A stretch of DNA of 12,241 nt from Deltaproteobacteria bacterium (GCA_030671095.1 DAOVAK010000031.1:1-12241), one strand, 5' to 3'. Shown: positions 1-6,466, counted from the first letter of the stretch. Program-made: numbers and translations. The notes: a model not told the origin generated them from the sequence alone.

Positions 1-312
1 TTGGAGGAATTTCTAAGTTCCAAGGGTCACGATGTGCACACGGCCTTGGATGGGCCAACGGCCATAAGCAGGTTTCAAGAAGTGAAGCCTCAGCTCGTGT
101 TTCTCGATATGATCATGCCCGGGATGGGTGGCTTGGATGTCTTAAGAGAGATAAAAAAAATCGATCCTGGCGTCACGGTTATTATGGTTACGGTCGTAAC
201 CGACCATGAGCAGGCCAAGGAAACTATTGAGCTGGGAGCTTACGATTATATTACCAAGCCTGTAGACCTCAATTATCTGGAAAACATCATGATGGTGAAG
301 TTATTGGAATGA
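1..312 (+). CDS. Single-domain response regulator (CheY-like receiver), 5' end outside window
   Basis: This is a phosphoacceptor receiver domain that would take a phosphoryl group from a histidine kinase. About 103 residues are visible. They begin inside helix 1 (EEFLSSKGHDV), so roughly 15 to 20 residues, including the first beta strand and the acidic Asp pair, lie upstream of the window; the TTG at base 1 is an internal Leu codon, not a start. Seen: the phosphorylation site Asp36 in LVFLDMIMPG, the switch Thr64 in IMVTVVTD, aromatic Tyr83 and the invariant Lys86 in YITKP. The protein stops directly after helix 5, so no output domain follows. It therefore resembles CheY/Spo0F-type stand-alone receivers, although an N-terminal extension outside the window cannot be excluded. 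The next gene begins 24 bases downstream and is probably co-transcribed. Family assignment is firm; partner kinase and target are unknown. Confidence 0.9.
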   Translation: MEEFLSSKGHDVHTALDGPTAISRFQEVKPQLVFLDMIMPGMGGLDVLREIKKIDPGVTVIMVTVVTDHEQAKETIELGAYDYITKPVDLNYLENIMMVKLLE

Positions 313-326
313 CCCTTTTCGTTTGC

Positions 327-334
327 AAGGGTGG
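327..334 (+). promoter_or_regulatory. Ribosome binding site deciding the start of the IF2-like gene
   Basis: AAGGGTGG lies just before ATG 337; its AAGG core is 6 bases from that ATG. The alternative GTG at 331 overlaps this purine-rich stretch and has no Shine-Dalgarno-like sequence of its own at a normal distance. The ATG is therefore the better start. Confidence 0.5.
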
Positions 335-336
335 AT

Positions 337-1023
337 ATGACAAAAAGTGAAAATGAGGGAGAGGGGCGAAAAAAGAGCTTGGAGATCGTCCTCAAATGCG
401 ACTCCGTTGGAAGTCTTGAGGCCGTGATATCGAGCTTAAAGTCTTTGGAGAATTCTGAGGGGGACGTCTTACCGATTCACACTGGAATTGGGGCGATCAG
501 CAAGTCGGATCTACTCATGGCCCTCACTGGAAGCAGACTTGTGGTAGGGTTTAATGTGAGCTTGTTGCCCAAAATGCAGCAATTGAGTAGAGAAAAGGGC
601 GTGGAGATCCGTCTCTATGAAGTCATCTACAAATTGACTCAAGATCTAAGCAAGATAGCCAGAAGTTTGATTCGTCGGGAGGAGGAAAAAGAGATAATCA
701 CTGGAAAGGCCAAAGTGATCGCCTTATTCAAAAGCACCCGCAAGGGGATCATTTTGGGGTGCGAGGTTCTGGAAGGAGCCCTTCTCCAGGGGAAAAAATT
801 CCGGATTATCTCCGCCATGGGTCCGGTCTATTCAGGGAAAATAGAATCGCTTCATATCGAACAGGATGCAGTTAAGGAGGCCAAAACAGGTCAAAAGGTT
901 GGCCTGAAGATTTCAGATTTCAAACGAGCCAAGAAAGGAGACTTGGTCGAAACCTACGAAAAGCTAAAGTCGGAAGCAAGTGCCACCTGGCATCCCAAAG
1001 GGCGTGTTTACGTGATTTCCTGA
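337..1023 (+). CDS. Stand-alone IF2 C-terminal (C1-C2) domain protein without GTPase domain
   Basis: This protein of 228 residues (230 if GTG 331 is used) aligns by eye with the last third of bacterial initiation factor IF2 and nothing else. After a charged N-terminal tail of about 14 residues come the C1 domain (about 15-112; LEIVLKCDSVGSLEAV, HTGIGAISKSD, GFNV and RLYEVIYKL match IF2) and the C2 beta barrel (about 120-208; GKAKVIALF, GCEVLEGALLQGKKFRI, KKGDLVE). The G1-G5 GTPase motifs and domain II are absent. In genuine IF2, C2 holds formyl-Met-tRNA. Here Cys142 of the GC-V motif is kept, but the basic/aromatic stretch after the ESL motif is replaced by HIEQ and the Glu-Cys-Gly triad reads KVG. 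A normal initiator-tRNA function is therefore doubtful. It has its own Shine-Dalgarno sequence and clean ends, so it does not look like a decayed infB fragment. It may act as a competitor or regulator on the ribosome, or in an unrelated role. Homology is sure; function is unknown. Confidence 0.85.
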   Translation: MTKSENEGEGRKKSLEIVLKCDSVGSLEAVISSLKSLENSEGDVLPIHTGIGAISKSDLLMALTGSRLVVGFNVSLLPKMQQLSREKGVEIRLYEVIYKLTQDLSKIARSLIRREEEKEIITGKAKVIALFKSTRKGIILGCEVLEGALLQGKKFRIISAMGPVYSGKIESLHIEQDAVKEAKTGQKVGLKISDFKRAKKGDLVETYEKLKSEASATWHPKGRVYVIS

Positions 1024-1108
1024 TCCGGTTAGCCCCTTTTTCATGCCTCAGATACTAAACGGACTTCCTTGCTCCCTCGAGACACGGTTTTTATACTGTT
1101 ATCTCTCT

Positions 1109-2281
1109 TCAGGCGCTTATTTGCTGCAAATAGTCCCTCAGATTTCCCCTCACATAGTCCATAATTTCAGGTTCCCGCCTGTATCTCTCCACATCCTGCA
1201 ATATAATCATCATCTCTTTGAGGGACCTTTCCGCCAAACCTTTTCCGAGCAGTTTTTGCATCCTCATGATCAACAAGAAGAGCAGCTTGTTGAAAGAAGA
1301 CGACAAGACCAATCTACCTTCCACAGCTTTCTCTTTCTCGGCAAATCGTTTAGATATTTGTGCGACGGTGCCTGCCTGATAATCTTTTGACAGATCGAGG
1401 CTACGCAGGAGCTCTTTGCTCTGACCACTCAATTCATTTAGACATTTATCCAGGATACTCTCAAACCTTTTGCCCACCTCCTTACGAAAGTTGGTCTCGA
1501 GAATCCTCAACAGATCAAGATAGATATTAACGATTTTGGTATAATCCACTTCACTCCCCACTTTCCCATCCTGTGCGGATATGAGAGTAATGAGATCAAA
1601 GCAGAGGAGAAGGTAGAGAGTTTTATACACATCTTCTCTTGCCTGGCCTTTTGATTTTATCATCTCACCTACGGTTTTCTGCCCATCGATCATAGAAAAT
1701 ATGGTGAATTCGAAGGGGCTCAGTGGAATAATGGCCTGGAACTCATTGGCCCCCTCGGAAAGGGTGTATACGGCATCATCTCCTGGGATATGTCTTTCAA
1801 AAGTCTTTAGGTCTTCTATTAATCTTATCGTATCGAGAAGTAGTTGGATCATGTTGTAATCTATGAGATTATTGGGAAGGATGCTAAAATCAACTTCATG
1901 GAATTTCAGATCTGCATTGTCCATCTTAAAGGCAGCTGCAAGCGCATATTTGACCTTTATCTCAACGAACTTTTCCCAAACGGCTTCTGATATAAGCCCT
2001 CTCTCAAGGAGCGTTTTGCCCAGGGATTGAGGGTCCTTTTCCCTGATTTCCTCCAATTGTTTCAGTTGACGCGGATCCAGTCCCTTTTTTGCCGCAATCT
2101 CCCTCAGAAACTGTCTGCCCTCATCAATACCTTCGGCGTATACCACATTCCCCTCGTCTAAATAGATTCTTATGGTCCGCAGTTTGTCTCTGACAACAAC
2201 CTCCCCGCTCATGCCATCATAGTAAAGCCTGAGTAACTCCCTGGAGAGAACAACCTTTTTTGGATTCAGACCGAAATTCAT
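1109..2281 (-). CDS. PATAN (DUF4388) domain protein
   Basis: A soluble protein of 390 residues, with no signal peptide or membrane segment. Residues 1-130 fit the DUF4388/PATAN domain: an N-terminal beta sheet with LSRELLRLYYDGMSGEVVV and IRIYLDEGNVVYAEG, then a helical part with SLGKTLLERGLIS and KYALAAAF. Residues about 187-234 (LSPFEFTIFSMIDGQKTVGE and following) look like a winged-helix segment of the kind often found after PATAN. Residues 245-390 are helical and not recognised. PATAN proteins are frequent in deltaproteobacteria and cyanobacteria, often tied to receiver domains, motility or small GTPases, but no biochemical activity is established for this form. The start is forced: an in-frame TAG lies two codons upstream of ATG 2281, although the Shine-Dalgarno match is poor. 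It is the last gene of a likely leftward unit behind popT and the rhomboid gene, with a 77-base gap. Confidence 0.75.
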   Translation of the reverse strand: MNFGLNPKKVVLSRELLRLYYDGMSGEVVVRDKLRTIRIYLDEGNVVYAEGIDEGRQFLREIAAKKGLDPRQLKQLEEIREKDPQSLGKTLLERGLISEAVWEKFVEIKVKYALAAAFKMDNADLKFHEVDFSILPNNLIDYNMIQLLLDTIRLIEDLKTFERHIPGDDAVYTLSEGANEFQAIIPLSPFEFTIFSMIDGQKTVGEMIKSKGQAREDVYKTLYLLLCFDLITLISAQDGKVGSEVDYTKIVNIYLDLLRILETNFRKEVGKRFESILDKCLNELSGQSKELLRSLDLSKDYQAGTVAQISKRFAEKEKAVEGRLVLSSSFNKLLFLLIMRMQKLLGKGLAERSLKEMMIILQDVERYRREPEIMDYVRGNLRDYLQQISA

Positions 2282-2358
2282 TACCTACAGAAACTCGTTC
2301 CTTTGGCTTACCCGTTGGAAAGATCTTATATGGTGTCCCTTCAGCCCCAGCTTTATCA

Positions 2359-3333
2359 TCACCAGGGATTGATCAACACCTTGAGATACAGGTCACCCCT
2401 TTGTCCATTTTCTATTTTTCTCCCCAACCCAGTCAGACGCAGGACGGTCCCATCCTTTACCCCGGGGGGAACCGTTATCCTGAATGGCCGCTTTTGAAAG
2501 CCTTGAGGGATATTCACCAGCTTGCGTGTGCCAAGCTCCGCCTCTCTGGGGGTGATGCTGATTTGACCATAGATGTGGGGATCGTCTGTTGACCCCATGG
2601 TCCGAATGACCTGTAGTCGAGGCGTCTTCTTCTTTGACGTTGCACCCCGCAACTTGCCGCTTACCCCTAATTCCGGAACCTTCAAGAAGAGTTTCAAGAG
2701 AATAATGCCAAAGACAAAACCCCCGATGTGCGCCCACCAGGCTATGCCACTTATCTGTCCATGGGTTCCTGCCGCGCTTAGGAATTGTATGAAAAACCAT
2801 ATTCCTAGAAAGAAGAACGCAGGAATTTCTATAAAGTAAGGTATGAAAAATATGGGAATGAATGTAAGAATTCTTGACCGGGGGTACAATATGAGATAGG
2901 CCCCCATGACTCCCGCAATGGCTCCGCTTGCACCGATCGTTGGAATTTGAGAGTGCCAGTTCGTGAAAAGATGGCATAGTCCCGACGCCCACCCGCAAAG
3001 CAGATAGAATATAAGATACCTTATCGACCCTAGACGATCTTCCACATTGTCGCCGAATATATAGAGGGACCACATATTGCCAAGCAGGTGCCAGAACCCC
3101 CCATGAATGAACATGAATGATAGAAGGGCAAAGGCCTGCTTCCCAAAACTGAAATGTGCAGCGATCTCTGGCACTGAGTAGCGCGCTGGAACAAGTCCAT
3201 AGTTTAAAATGAATTGATTCAGCCTTGATCCCTGCCCCAACTCCCAAAAAAAAATGAGCACGTTTAGGATAATAATGGTGATATTGACGATCGGGTAATT
3301 CTTGGACTGAATTGTGTCACGAAGGGGTATCAT
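2359..3333 (-). CDS. Rhomboid intramembrane serine protease with C-terminal DnaJ C-domain-like extension
   Basis: Rhomboids cleave transmembrane substrates within the lipid bilayer. Residues 1-215 form a rhomboid core of about six membrane segments. They carry the family start MIPLRDTIQS, the HxxxN motif (His82, Asn86 in HLLGNM), the nucleophile Ser136 in GASGAIAG and the catalytic His202 in AHIGGFVFG, so the protease is predicted active. A basic linker (about 220-255) leads to residues 256-322, which resemble a DnaJ/CbpA C-terminal beta domain: ITPREAELGT, then a hydrophobic strand, ITVPPGVKDGTVLRLTGLG and RGDLYLKVLI. No J domain (HPD) or zinc-finger cysteines are present. This domain probably lies in the cytoplasm, if the core has six segments with the N-terminus inside, and may bind unfolded peptides. 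An in-frame TGA five codons before ATG 3333 fixes the start. It lies 31 bases after popT. The protease assignment is firm; the fused domain is well supported by motif but untested. Confidence 0.88.
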   Translation of the reverse strand: MIPLRDTIQSKNYPIVNITIIILNVLIFFWELGQGSRLNQFILNYGLVPARYSVPEIAAHFSFGKQAFALLSFMFIHGGFWHLLGNMWSLYIFGDNVEDRLGSIRYLIFYLLCGWASGLCHLFTNWHSQIPTIGASGAIAGVMGAYLILYPRSRILTFIPIFFIPYFIEIPAFFFLGIWFFIQFLSAAGTHGQISGIAWWAHIGGFVFGIILLKLFLKVPELGVSGKLRGATSKKKTPRLQVIRTMGSTDDPHIYGQISITPREAELGTRKLVNIPQGFQKRPFRITVPPGVKDGTVLRLTGLGRKIENGQRGDLYLKVLINPW

Positions 3334-3364
3334 GGGAGGCTCTAAATGTCATTGTTATGATACG

Positions 3365-4282
3365 TTACTTTTTCTTCCTAGCCAGGCGGTTCAGAAAAAG
3401 GACCAGTAGAAAACCGACAGCCATCAAGAACAGGGCCAGTGTCACTTCATTGTCCCACTGCGAAGGGAGGCCGTTTACCTGTGTGACGGGGGCTATATTT
3501 CCGTAGGCCTCTACTCTGCTCTTCAATGTCTCTTTCCAGGGCCATACCTTTCTTAATGACCCGAGCATTAAGCCCGTTAAGAGGGCTATGGTCATATCGC
3601 GGTGTCTTCTCAAAAGCCAGTAAAGGAGGCGAGAAAAAGCGAGCAATCCAAAGGCCGCCCCTACAGCCATAATGAAAAGGGGGAAGAGATCCCTATTGTT
3701 TACCGCCTCAAGGGCGTAGTGATATTTTGCCAGGAGCAGCAGGATGAAGGCGCCAGATATGCCAGGAAGGATCATAGCGCAAATGGCAATGGCCCCGCTC
3801 AGGAACAAAAACCAAGGTGTATTGGGTGTGGAAACAGGGACCATGCCCACCAAGAAATAGGCGCCCACGGTGCCCAACAACATCCATATTCCGTTGGAAG
3901 CATTCAGCTTGGAAAGATGCTGACTTACCGTGAATACGGAGGCGAGTATAAGGCCGAAGAAAAATGACCAGATGAGTACGGGCTGATTCTGAAGGAGCCA
4001 GCTTAGGATTCTGGCCAGAGAGAGAATCGCCATGAAGATGCCCAGAAGCACTGACATAAGGAATTTCCAGGAGACATGCTCCAGGGCCTCCTTTATCCTC
4101 GATGAGAAGAGTAGTCTCAGGAATTTCAGATCAAACGATCGAATGGCCTTGATCAATTCCTCATAGATACCCAGGATGAATGCCATGGTGCCGCCTGACA
4201 CCCCCGGCACCACATCAGCCGCACCCATGCAGAAGCCTTTAGCGGTGATTGCAATATAGGACATGGTAGAACGATTGCGCAT
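3365..4282 (-). CDS. popT: Undecaprenyl-phosphate translocase, DUF368/PopT family
   Basis: A polytopic membrane protein of 305 residues. DUF368 proteins (PopT in Vibrio cholerae and Staphylococcus aureus) return undecaprenyl phosphate from the outer to the inner face of the cytoplasmic membrane so that it can carry new peptidoglycan or polysaccharide precursors. The signature is plain: GFCMGAADVVPGVSGGTMAF at 17-34, and a second, related PG-x-SG motif, MILPGISGAFILLLL, at 170-184. The two give the internal-repeat pattern of the family. Eight or more hydrophobic segments follow, and the protein ends in a basic RLARKKK tail. Length is normal. ATG 4282 has GTGAGAG upstream; ATG 4264 (MSYIAIT) is possible but has no Shine-Dalgarno sequence. 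The rhomboid gene follows after 31 bases, suggesting co-transcription. Family is certain; the translocase role rests on homologues, and some genomes rely on DedA-family UptA for the same task. Confidence 0.9.
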   Translation of the reverse strand: MRNRSTMSYIAITAKGFCMGAADVVPGVSGGTMAFILGIYEELIKAIRSFDLKFLRLLFSSRIKEALEHVSWKFLMSVLLGIFMAILSLARILSWLLQNQPVLIWSFFFGLILASVFTVSQHLSKLNASNGIWMLLGTVGAYFLVGMVPVSTPNTPWFLFLSGAIAICAMILPGISGAFILLLLAKYHYALEAVNNRDLFPLFIMAVGAAFGLLAFSRLLYWLLRRHRDMTIALLTGLMLGSLRKVWPWKETLKSRVEAYGNIAPVTQVNGLPSQWDNEVTLALFLMAVGFLLVLFLNRLARKKK

Positions 4283-4320
4283 GACGAACTCTCACTTTCC
4301 GCAAGACCGGGGCACTTTGT

Positions 4321-4450
4321 CCCGTTGGCGTTCTGGCGTATTGGGGTGGTGGAGTGATGCATTTTTAGCGATAATATAAGAACGGCTTTGCCCCCCATTA
4401 CTCCGGTACGCCATCACTCCATTACTCCTCTATTCCATCATTCCGGTTGA
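4321..4450. repeat. Inverted pair of degenerate 8-bp repeat arrays
   Basis: Left arm 4321-4360 divides without gaps into octamers on the plus strand: CCCGTTGG, CGTTCTGG, CGTATTGG, GGTGGTGG, AGTGATGC; four of five end in GG. Right arm 4395-4450 divides into octamers that all begin with CC: CCATTACT, CCGGTACG, CCATCACT, CCATTACT, CCTCTATT, CCATCATT, CCGGTTGA. Read on the minus strand the left arm has the same style (CCAATACG, CCAGAACG), so the arrays are inverted around an AT-rich centre (4361-4394). Bases 4343-4359 and 4412-4428 pair over 17 positions, with three G-U pairs if transcribed as plus-strand RNA. The right arm runs into the stop codon and last bases of the DUF4301 gene. This accounts for almost all of the popT-DUF4301 gap. 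Confidence 0.7.
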
Positions 4451-6009
4451 TGTTCCTTTCGGAGCAGATCCAGGATTGTTTTTACCGGATTAAAGGTTCT
4501 GATGGGGACCTCCACAAACACGGTATTCCAATACGCCATTGAACCATTCCAGAGTCCTGGAAGCTCCAGGGCCTTGAGCTCCCTCCCCTCCTTAGATTTC
4601 ACGGAGATGAATCCAGAGCCGGGATCCACAAACTTCATCAGATCAAAAGGCTTCCCCATGTAATCACGAACACCACAAACGAGATCGACTGGGTTAAAGT
4701 GTGTGGAAGACTCCCAAACACCCCTCTGTTCGGCTGATTCCATGTCCACCTGAGAGGACTCCACGATCTGAACAGAGGTGCTCTTATCTGCATGTTCCAC
4801 CCAGAAGGGCCCTCCCCCTGGCTCCCCCTCATTCTTGACCATCCCGCATACCCTCAAAGGTCTGTTCAATCTGGAGACGAGGTAAGCGATTCTATCTTCC
4901 CTTGAACCCTGCTCCACCCCTTCAGGAGGAATAATGGAAAGCCTATCCCTGATGAACCCAAACGTCTCTTCTATGTATCGGTCCCCCGGATCCCTTGTCG
5001 AAAACCTCTCAATGCATCCGAATATCTCTTTTTGCAACTCTATGAGATGGCCGCCCAAGGCCTTTTTGAAGATGTATGTCTCCTGTTTGAGCCTGTCAGG
5101 AACCACATTGTCTATATTCTTTATAAACACCAGGTCTCCCCTTAGCTCGTTGAGGTCCTCCAAAAGGGCCCCATGTCCTCCTGGCCGAAATACCAACCTC
5201 CCATCCTTGCCTCGAAAAGGTCTGTTGTCCAGTTCCGTCGCTACGGTATCTGTTGAAGGCTTTTGTACAGAGAATGTTGGTTCAAATCTGACTCCCGATT
5301 TTTCATAATTATCACGGATTCTTCTTAAATGCTCTTTTACGGTCGCTTCATGCCCTGGGGAGACGGTGAAATGGACTCGAGCAAGCTTGTTATTATCTGT
5401 GGTATATCCCGTGGCCTCTACCAGCTGTTCTTCAAAGGCGGTTCGGGAGGTCTCGGGATAGCTGTGAAACTTTATGAGCCCTTTTGGGATGCGCGAAAGG
5501 TCGAGACCTTTTGGAGAGAGGACATATTCTAAAATAGGCCTGTATTCACGTTTAGAGATGAGGGCTTCGGTATCCAGGCGGTCTCTTGACATGGCCGATT
5601 CTAGATCATCGTAAAAGGCAAATTTCTTTATACCCTCGACAAACGCCACATATGCCCCATGATCAGGCTCATTCTTCTCCGCCTCAGTCCGGCCCTCATT
5701 CTCATCAATCTGATCGTATCGGTTATTGAAAGCGATCAGGGATTTAAACATGCGGGTGGCAGCCCCCGAGGCTGGGACAAATTTCATCACCCTCCCTGCC
5801 AAAGCAGCCGCGGGAAGCGTCTCGTTTAACCGAGCCAGATCCGCCTCTTGCAAGACCTCAATCCCGTCCCCAACAGTACAGGGTCTCAGTAGCCTCGTAT
5901 AAGAGAAACCGTTGCGGAAAGTCTCGAGCTGGGAGATGACTTGTTCCGGAGTCATTCCTCTTGCTTCAATCTGCTCTACATCCTCGTCACTAAGTGCCAA
6001 TTCAGCCAT
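4438..6009 (-). CDS. DUF4301 family protein, putative nucleotidyltransferase-like
   Basis: A cytosolic protein of 523 residues (534 from the upstream ATG at 6042) matching DUF4301, a family without known function. Residues numbered from ATG 6009 show a glycine-rich loop, VPASGAATRM (78-87), like the nucleotide-binding loop of sugar nucleotidyltransferases. Further on are FRPGGHGALL (274-283) and FIKNIDNVV (295-303), which strongly recall the PxGHG and N-x-DN motifs of UDP-sugar pyrophosphorylases. This suggests a pyrophosphorylase-type fold and NTP/metal binding, but the substrate is unknown. ATG 6009 (MAELALSDEDVEQ) has GAGGGG about 10 bases upstream. ATG 6042 has AGGA touching the start codon, which is too close, and I recall family members starting near the downstream site. 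A sigma70-like promoter lies 248 bases upstream. The 3' end overlaps the 8-bp repeat element. Family is confident; the activity is inference. Confidence 0.82.
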   Translation of the reverse strand: MAELALSDEDVEQIEARGMTPEQVISQLETFRNGFSYTRLLRPCTVGDGIEVLQEADLARLNETLPAAALAGRVMKFVPASGAATRMFKSLIAFNNRYDQIDENEGRTEAEKNEPDHGAYVAFVEGIKKFAFYDDLESAMSRDRLDTEALISKREYRPILEYVLSPKGLDLSRIPKGLIKFHSYPETSRTAFEEQLVEATGYTTDNNKLARVHFTVSPGHEATVKEHLRRIRDNYEKSGVRFEPTFSVQKPSTDTVATELDNRPFRGKDGRLVFRPGGHGALLEDLNELRGDLVFIKNIDNVVPDRLKQETYIFKKALGGHLIELQKEIFGCIERFSTRDPGDRYIEETFGFIRDRLSIIPPEGVEQGSREDRIAYLVSRLNRPLRVCGMVKNEGEPGGGPFWVEHADKSTSVQIVESSQVDMESAEQRGVWESSTHFNPVDLVCGVRDYMGKPFDLMKFVDPGSGFISVKSKEGRELKALELPGLWNGSMAYWNTVFVEVPIRTFNPVKTILDLLRKEHQPE

Positions 6010-6079
6010 CTCTTGCTCGCCCCTCAAAGAATGCCCCGACATTCCTATTTGACTGTTTGGGAAATGAAGCTCCCTGGAG

Positions 6080-6110
6080 TCCCGCGCTCAGATGTTTTCT
6101 GAGTGCGGGA
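6080..6110. repeat. 13-bp stem-loop
   Basis: Arms 6080-6092 and 6098-6110 are complementary over 13 positions around a 5-base loop. The single deviation is a G-U pair in plus-strand RNA, or an A-C mismatch in minus-strand RNA. No T-run follows on either strand, so it is not an ordinary intrinsic terminator. It lies within the predicted DUF4301 leader. Confidence 0.7.
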
Positions 6111-6122
6111 CGGGGTATCAGA

Positions 6123-6196
6123 GCGGAATTCCGCCGAAGCCAACCCGGCTTTCCATCCTCCGTAGCCCCGCAAACGGGATCCCTGCCTGAGGCAGG
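6123..6196. repeat. Cluster of palindromes
   Basis: GCGGAATTCCGC at 6123-6134 is a perfect 12-bp palindrome. CCTGCC/GGCAGG at 6182-6196 forms a 6-bp stem with a 3-base loop, and CCCG/CGGG just before it (about 6166-6178) forms a third short stem. Together with the 6080-6110 hairpin they resemble repetitive extragenic palindromes; whether they recur in the genome cannot be seen here. Confidence 0.55.
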
Positions 6197-6256
6197 CCTG
6201 TCCGCTTTGCTCTGACAAGCTGCAGAGTATCCTGGCGAAGGCGAATGAATGTTTGG

Positions 6257-6285
6257 AGAATATTGAAAAAGTCTTTGTGTGTCAA
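6257..6285 (-). promoter_or_regulatory. Sigma70-like promoter for the DUF4301 gene
   Basis: Read on the minus strand: a perfect -35 box TTGACA (6285-6280), a spacer of exactly 17 bases, and a -10 box TATTCT (6262-6257), which matches four of six consensus bases including the first TAT and the last T. Transcription would begin near 6250, giving a 5' leader of about 240 bases with several hairpins before ATG 6009. Confidence 0.6.
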
Positions 6286-6330
6286 TGATTGAAGCGGCCA
6301 CCTGATCCCCCATCAAGGCATCATCTACCA

Positions 6331-6466
6331 TTCGACAAGCTCATGGCCCTGAGAAAAGCCGAAGGGCCGTTCGACAGGCCGTTCGGCAGGCTCACGGTCG
6401 ATGCTGAGCAATGTCGAAGCATCGAAGGACTCACGGCCCCGAGAAAAGCCGAAGGGGGGCGGCGGA
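6331..6466. repeat. Composite TTCGACA-type repeat with a 27-bp direct duplication
   Basis: Bases 6340-6366 and 6430-6456 are 25/27 identical (two T-to-C differences) and begin exactly 90 bases apart; the shared core is GAGAAAAGCCGAAGGG. Between them are two further TTCG-type starts (TTCGACAGG, TTCGGCAGG) and an inverted repeat TCGATGCT (6398-6405) / AGCATCGA (6418-6425) with a 12-base loop. The pattern looks like partly overlapping copies of an intergenic palindrome of the form TTCGACAAGCTCA...TGAGC...TCGAA, common in environmental bacterial genomes. Confidence 0.6.

Noticed and set aside
997..1041. Possible terminator for the IF2-like gene (AAAGGG ... CCCTTT followed by Ts)
   Set aside because: The stem is six pairs with a loop of about 31 bases and one arm lies in the coding sequence; too weak to call.
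1079..1105. Imperfect hairpin in the convergent gap after the PATAN gene
   Set aside because: Two short stems (GAGA/TCTC and ACGGT/ACTGT) with an internal bulge and no T-run on either strand; not distinguishable from chance.
1043..1390. Plus-strand open frame of 115 codons
   Set aside because: Antisense to the PATAN gene, no ribosome site, low-complexity His/Phe/Leu composition typical of a shadow frame.
2282..2358. Open frame between the rhomboid and PATAN genes, read leftwards
   Set aside because: Codons look coding-like in one frame but there is no proper start, and the rhomboid protein ends at a natural domain boundary, so I see no frameshift.
4361..4394. Promoter for popT in the AT-rich centre of the 8-bp element (TATATT/TATTAT on the minus strand)
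   Set aside because: No recognisable -35 box at 16-18 bases; AT-richness alone is not enough.
6002..6331. Minus-strand frame of 109 codons upstream of the DUF4301 gene
   Set aside because: It runs through palindromes and the promoter, has repeat-derived composition, and resembles no protein.
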